Positions 59,230 to 64,000 of a stretch of DNA of 64,000 bases are shown here, in pieces. The first letter of the stretch is position 1, and the number at the start of each line of letters is the position of its first letter. The notes below the pieces were generated by a model. That model did not search any database. It saw only the letters and a program-made list of their open reading frames with translations, and was not told where the DNA came from. Made by a program: the position numbers and the translations under genes. Origin of the DNA: Ceratodon purpureus (Eukaryota; Streptophyta; Bryopsida; Pseudoditrichales; Ditrichaceae); NCBI GenBank assembly GCA_014871385.1, contig CM026428.1, forward strand, positions 6,179,471 through 6,243,470. The letters run 5' to 3'.

Positions 59230-59904
59230 ATGATCAGTTGTCTGAGAATGAAGAAGGTTCCGATGGCTGTGCTGTATGTGTGCGTGCTGTTAGCGGTGCT
59301 GGTCAATGGCGCGAGTGCTTCAAAATTTTGCGAGGTGGTCGTGGAGCCGCTCGGCTATGGCTGCGCAGAATTTACCGTGCAGACGGCTGACGGCTTCGTG
59401 CTCGCGTTGCACCGGTTGAGCAGGATCAACTCATTCGTAGGGAGAGGTGAACACGCGAGTGCTCCAGTAGTTAGCAGGTCCCCCGCATTTGCTCCAGCGC
59501 CTTTGGAGAGCGATCCGATTGTTTTTCAGTATCCCGAGGGCCGTGGAGCGCCATCCCCGACGATGACTTTGAGCGGTAGCAGTAACCTTGCGAGCATCGA
59601 TGAATCAGCAATGCGTGCATTTTCCTCAACTGCAGTGGCTCCTTCGCCAAGGCAACCACCGGTGGATTTCAGAAACGGGAGCACCGGTGCTCATCATCAT
59701 TCCAATTCGGCTGATTGTACGCACACAAGAAAGCGACCGCATCATCACTCACAGGGATCATTTCCAGGCGCGCCAGAAGCTGAACTGGTGCCTTCAAACA
59801 GGACGGCAGGCGTTACTTCACCGACGCGGCCTGAAGTTGCGTGTGACCCAGAGCTTTCTCAATTTAGATGGAGGGATATGGCGAGATGGTTTGATGGTAT
59901 TTAG
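59230..59904 (+). pseudogene. N-terminal fragment of a plant acid lipase gene
   Basis: The 224-residue frame starts with a signal peptide (MKKVPMAVLYVCVLLAVLVNG). It continues with CEVVVEPLGYGCAEFTVQTA-DGFVLALHR, the entry region of lysosomal/plant acid lipases (usual form: CxxxxxxxGYPCxEHxVxTxDGYxLxxxRI). The alpha/beta hydrolase core with the GxSxG nucleophile elbow, normally within the next 150 residues, is missing. The remaining text is Ser/Pro/His-rich and unlike the family. It is therefore a broken or exon-only copy, or a first exon whose partners lie elsewhere. GC-rich composition contrasts with the flanks. It is bracketed by a 22-bp direct repeat. Confidence 0.5.
59843..59864 (+). repeat. 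22-bp direct repeat, right copy
   Basis: Identical to 59170-59191. Here it lies inside the open frame, near the end. Confidence 0.85.
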
Positions 59905-60833
59905 AGTTTAGGGTTCAAGCGCGGCCAAGGTCGACGAGAGTGTAGAAGATCGAGCGAGTCGACATGTTCGTGGCTGCTGAGGTCTAGGGTTTTTGTTGTT
60001 AGTTTGTCGCAGGTGATGCACAGCGAGAAGTTGAAAGAGCGACGATCGAGAGTCGTTTGGTAAGTGAAGCTCAGTGAAGATCGGGAAGGGTTCGGGAGAG
60101 GTGACAACGATCTCCGCACACAGCAAAGGCACACGAAACGAAGAAGACGAAGTTAGCTGGACAAGGAGGAGAAGAGACGCCGTTCCGAGACGTCATCCTT
60201 CACTTTCCGCTCTAGATCCTGAAGCGGTTTGTTTGCGCCATCAGCGAGGCAAGGGAGGGCGTGACGATAGAGGTGAGCTGCTAGTCATGTGGTAGTGGTT
60301 TGCTATTTATGGTGCATTTATTTGCTATAGGGAGTTCGGTCGATTGAGGTTCTACGAAGGGACTCTTCAGAATTGCATATTTCAGTGCTGAATTTCCCTT
60401 CCTTTTCTGCAGGTGGAGCTCTCATCGTTTATTCAGCACCTGTCATAGTTTTCTCCATTTTCGAGAGTGAGGTTGCAGGGACTCACGGAGCTGCGTTTGG
60501 GTGCTTGCTGTGGGTGGTGGCATTCTCTGGGTCTACTGCTGGGTGTTGTTCCACGTGTGTTGTGGCTACGCGGGTTTGGTGTTAAGCGTAGAAGGTGTGT
60601 GCAGCAGTGATATGGTCCTTTTGTTCTCAAGCATTTTTTTAATTCTTAGTTGCCCGCTTGGACAACTGGGCAACTGTTTTCAAGGATCTCTATTTTTTGG
60701 AGTAGCGTTTCAGCAGCGCAGGAACAAGCTTGCATGTGAATTGTTGAAAATTATAACATTAATGGATTGGTGAAAATTGTTCTTATATCATCCTTGTTCA
60801 TGTTTAATTGTAATGCTTACAATTAAAGAAAAA
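59905..60833. other. Non-coding region downstream of the lipase fragment
   Basis: Several short frames, some Gly/Cys-rich (60373-60585 plus), but no recognisable domain. It may be decayed gene sequence, as it is less AT-rich than its neighbours. Confidence 0.4.
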
Positions 60834-61002
60834 ACACTAGGTGGCAATTCCTTGTAAAATCCCTTTTTCTCTTCTTTGTTAGAACCAAGGCAGGCGGGAC
60901 ACAGGTTGACCACATGGTCCCTGATGGGACGCTTTTATGCTGGAAGTTCTTCCTCTGTTCAACTTCTTTATGTATTCACTCTTCTAGTTTTGCCACCTAG
61001 TG
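60834..61002. repeat. Small inverted-repeat element (possible MITE)
   Basis: CACTAGGTGGCAA at 60834-60846 is mirrored by TTGCCACCTAGTG at 60990-61002. Outside these, AATTGTAAT and ATTACAATT are also inverted, giving imperfect longer arms (about 60806-61035). There is no coding capacity. The target duplication was not resolved. Confidence 0.55.
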
Positions 61003-61215
61003 TCTTTTATATCTACATATACTAATTACAATTAATACCATAGTACCATGAAAATAAAAAATTAAAGGAATGTATAATTCATTATGAAGAGCAGTTGTAA
61101 ATCATGTACCAAAGTCCGGCTACCAGCCAAAGCATAGTGCAATCTAACTTACTCTACCACTAGAGACACATGTGTGAAGTTGCCTCTTCTCCGTCTTGAA
61201 ATGACTCAATTTGAT

Positions 61216-62118
61216 CTAATTGCCCATCAGGTCGTTGCTGACAAGATATCTGACGTAGAGTGGCTCAGGTATAGGTCCGTCTGACTCCACTCTTTCTGTC
61301 ACGACGCAGTAGAGGACGTTGCTGCACACAGCTCCATTTTGAGGGTTGAAGAACACACCCAGGCTGTGGAGAGGCATGCTGCTGTCTGTCGACCAGGCAT
61401 TTGTGATGGAACTGTAACCTTCGAGGTATGGGCGCATTCTATGGTCGTATAGTCCAACAGCCAAAGCATATGTGCCAGTTGACCTATTGACGATCAGCTG
61501 AGTAAATATCCATACGTAACCGAGTGCCGGCTCTGCATTGAATATTAACATGTCTGGAAGTTGTCGACATTCTTGTGTGATAGGATTGCACACAAAGAGG
61601 CCAGCTGCTCCAGTTTCGTTCCTGTCTCGAAAACATAGTAGTCCTCCGTCGCCTGAGCGCACATTGTGTGACCTGCAAGCAAGAATTACTTATTCCTTTC
61701 ACAGAGAATACAAGGCTCTCATTAAGATAATTGGTGATTCTCAATAGGCTGTCATGTATCTAGAGTGATTTTATGAGCACAATCATTGAGAAAAGGAAGT
61801 CGGTTTACTTGATACGACGTCTTTAGCTTGAGGAGGAAGGCATGAAATAGCTGGCATGCTAACCCATCGGCCAAGATCTGGACAGTAGGCTGTGCAGGTG
61901 AGATTGTTGCCAATAGATAGGAAAAGAAGAAGGTGGGATACTTGGGGAGATAGGTCTGCCCATGAAAGCCCACTTGCACGAATCTCTTGAAACTTCGGGG
62001 AGAATATAAACGTGGCCCAATTCTTGCAAACAGCTCGAATACGAAACAAGACCGGGAATGGCAGGGAAGCTATCACTTTCTCGATTAAGTCCAGTGACAG
62101 CTGCTCCCATATATCCAT
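61216..62118 (-). CDS. F-box protein, probably truncated at both ends
   Basis: I join 62118-61809 and 61652-61216 (TATCAA|GTAAAC donor, GCTCAG|GCGACG acceptor). This gives 248 residues reading AKDVVSSDGGLLCFRDRN over the junction. The F-box is LSLDLIEKVIASLPFPVLFR followed by IRAVCKNW. After it come kelch/F-box-associated type phrases (LFVCNPITQECRQLP). The protein would act as substrate receptor of an SCF ubiquitin ligase. Relatives are usually near 400 residues, so the C-terminus looks short. The start codon and the first codons (MDI) lie in the 62107-62707 duplicate, so the original 5' end was replaced there. An alternative acceptor at TTGCAG|GTCACA gives a different frame and is less likely. 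Confidence 0.65.
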
Positions 62119-62707
62119 ATATGTAAATATCTATAATTCCATATACATGTATGTATGTATATCATAAGTATATGTATAAGGGTTCACATATATTTTCATA
62201 TGTAATGAATCAAACAATTTATGATCTTGTTTAACAATTGAACACGTACTATACATCTATTATAAGAAACATAATTGGCTCATAAGAAGGCGTTCTGCAC
62301 GAACAGGGTGTAGTCAGCCTAAATAAAATTTAGATTAAATACGTCAATTTCAAATGTTCTATTTACTAGGACGCGACCGGATTTGGTGTTCTGTACCGAA
62401 CGAGGTAGTGTTCTGTACAGAACAAGGATTTTTGTGTGACCCAAGTACCTCGTTCGGCACCGAACAGCACGGTAGTCAGGGTAATGAAGTCAATATGGAA
62501 AAACCTAGGTCCGTTTCAAAAATATTTTTTTACAGAACATTGTTTTTATACCAACCTAAATACTGTGTTCGGCACCGAACGCCCTTCTTTTTCAAGGGTG
62601 AGTCTTTTAGTTAGTTTTTTAACATTGGTGAATGCTTGCATTGAACCATACATAATTAGCACCAACATAGGGTGTTCGGCACCGAACAGGTCATGTAGAG
62701 TAACGTG
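62107..62707 (+). repeat. Duplicated 0.6-kb segment, copy 2
   Basis: It matches 57183-57786 at an offset of about 4.92 kb, beginning with CCATATATCCATATATG. Its palindromic sites are at 62292, 62388, 62410, 62452, 62567 and 62674. Its left edge is the 5' end of the F-box coding region. The last ~50 bp are repeated once more, diverged, at 62826-62882 (site GTTCGGCACAGAAC at 62840). Confidence 0.95.
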
Positions 62708-63084
62708 AGCATAGTTACAAGATTTTTAGTTAATTGTTTCTAGATTTCAGCAGATATGATCCAGCAGAAAGAAAGAAAGTCTTATGTACATCAATAGTAG
62801 GAACGTCTACACTCTGGAATATTTGCACCGAGATAGGGTGTTCGGCACAGAACATGTCATATAGAATTATGTGAGCATGATAGAGATTGTCCAAAGCTGA
62901 CGACATATAGTCCAAAAGAAAAGTCTCAAAAAGTCCAATCCAGTAATCTGCACAAACATTGCAAGCATGTTAAATGATTAGAATATGTATTTGCCGCTAT
63001 AGATCAGAGTAGAAAGTATACTCATTTACATTAGATAGTTCAAAGCATGGACAGTGCAGAATTTTTACCTTTCATTCCGATCCT

Positions 63085-63986
63085 TTACGGTTCTTGTCTT
63101 TGCTTGCGGCTGTAACTCGTGCCCCCTAAGTCGCTGTTTAGGAATCTTCTCTTCCTCTTCGGATCCGAACATTCACCAACCGTATAAACCTTTGTGATAT
63201 CTGTACATTTAACTTTATAATGAGTTGCTTGAATGACAATGAGCAGATTAAACGTTGAACTGAATTGATTTGTGCTAACATACCTGGCAATTCGACAATG
63301 CCTATACTCCTCTTCCAGTTTTCGGTGAAGGCTGACCCACATTCCTTCAAGGCGCACCGATCTTCTACCCATGACTGCATCACTACACAATAAGGATGAT
63401 AAGTGCATTTGCAGGGTGCCACAATGATGTCCATGTGTGGGAACTTACCATTGCAAAATGCACATGAATTTATTGTGATCAAATCTGAGTCATGGCTTGA
63501 TATTCCTTCTTGTAGATGCTGACTTGGTCGCAGGCACATGGGTAATTGAACATGTTCTTCCATCTTCTTGAGGACGCCTTTCAGTCGATCCATATGTCCT
63601 TCAAGATCCGCCATTACAGTCTGCAATCGATCCAGCTCATTCACAGCTTCAATAATCTCACCCTTTGAGTCTACTAAGGCTATCTCCTTCTGTTTGATTT
63701 TGTATTTCAACTTGATGATGCGCCTCTCTTGCTTCACCATCCTCTTACCAATCTTCTCGGAAATCTTCTCACTGCTGCTACCAATCGCTGATTTGTCCTT
63801 GCACTTCTGTAGGACCTCCTCTGCCCCCTGCAACTGAATCTTCAATAACGACAGTTGCTCCAGAAGGCTATCTCTCTCAGCCCCCTCAGTAGGATGCTTG
63901 GGTGATGTCAGCCTTGAAGTGATGAACACCTGTGTGTTACTGTAATCTGCATCAGCCTTGTCGGAACACGGAAACGCAACTAACAT
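63085..63986 (-). CDS. Coiled-coil protein with RING-like zinc finger (5' end outside window)
   Basis: Exons (64000)-63284 and 63200-63085 join in phase 1 (GCCAG|GTATGT, TACAG|ATATCA). From ATG 63986 this gives about 272 residues, but the frame is open to the window edge, so the true start may lie beyond. A long Lys/Glu coiled coil (about residues 38-140, e.g. KRMVKQERRIIKLKYKIKQK) is followed by a zinc-finger. Its pattern is CAFCNGKFPHMD, PCKCTYHPYC and ALKECGSAF, a RING-like arrangement. The tail has a basic PKRKRRF signal. It may be a ubiquitin ligase or a nuclear protein-interaction factor. The family is not named. Nearby palindromic sites place it at the edge of the same site-rich domain. 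Confidence 0.6.
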
Positions 63987-64000
63987 CCGGATAGTGCTCT

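Noticed and set aside
41960..62853. Steroid-receptor type response elements (AGAACAnnnTGTTCT)
   Set aside because: The half-sites are similar but in the opposite order and spacing, and plants lack these receptors.

Overview
The window is nuclear DNA of a land plant, most probably a bryophyte. The support is plant-type secretory polyphenol oxidases (one intronless, one with a single intron), a plant F-box/kelch-type gene, a plant xyloglucan fucosyltransferase (GT37) fragment, GT-AG introns, AATAAA signals and AT-rich, gene-poor intergenic DNA with several plant transposon superfamilies. No species is claimed, and the bryophyte assignment is an inference.

Layout. 1-4.7 kb is decayed AT-rich repeat DNA. 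4,709-8,497 is a complete hAT element with an 8-bp target duplication and a transposase broken by two in-frame stops. 10.5-17.6 kb holds two convergent polyphenol oxidase genes. 20.1-20.75 kb encodes a small plant membrane protein. 22-32.8 kb is mostly non-coding, with a second copy of the 5' repeat, a decayed ORF, a 287-bp foldback and a TA-flanked MITE. 32,866-37,021 is a complete pogo-like element (TA target duplication, 26-bp perfect inverted repeats, intact transposase) that carries antisense exons of a captured fucosyltransferase gene.

40-64 kb is the unusual part. A MULE-like transposase gene (minus strand, 2 exons) lies head-to-head with a 12-exon plus-strand gene. I reconstruct the latter as a 1,194-residue protein with an acidic N-terminus, a ParB-like domain and a beta-class DNA amino-methyltransferase-like domain, an architecture known from bacteria and phages. 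Around and inside these genes are about 35-40 copies of a 14-16 bp inverted repeat (family GTTCKGYRCMGAAC; the perfect form is TGTTCTGTACAGAACA). I found none in the first 40 kb apart from the related pogo terminus. The sites are regularly spaced at about 64, 42, 22 and 106 bp, close to 6, 4, 2 and 10 helical turns. They sit in the MULE intron, upstream of the MULE gene, upstream of the ParB-methyltransferase gene, in its introns, and in a 0.6-kb segment duplicated at 57.2 and 62.1 kb. The second duplicate fuses to the 5' end of an F-box gene. A RING-like coiled-coil gene runs off the right end.

The best candidate for an undescribed system is the combination of the ParB-methyltransferase gene, the MULE-type gene and the helically phased palindromes: possibly one large mobile element, or a chromatin or DNA-modification locus with its own binding-site array. 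The genes and sites are read from the sequence. That they work together is inference.
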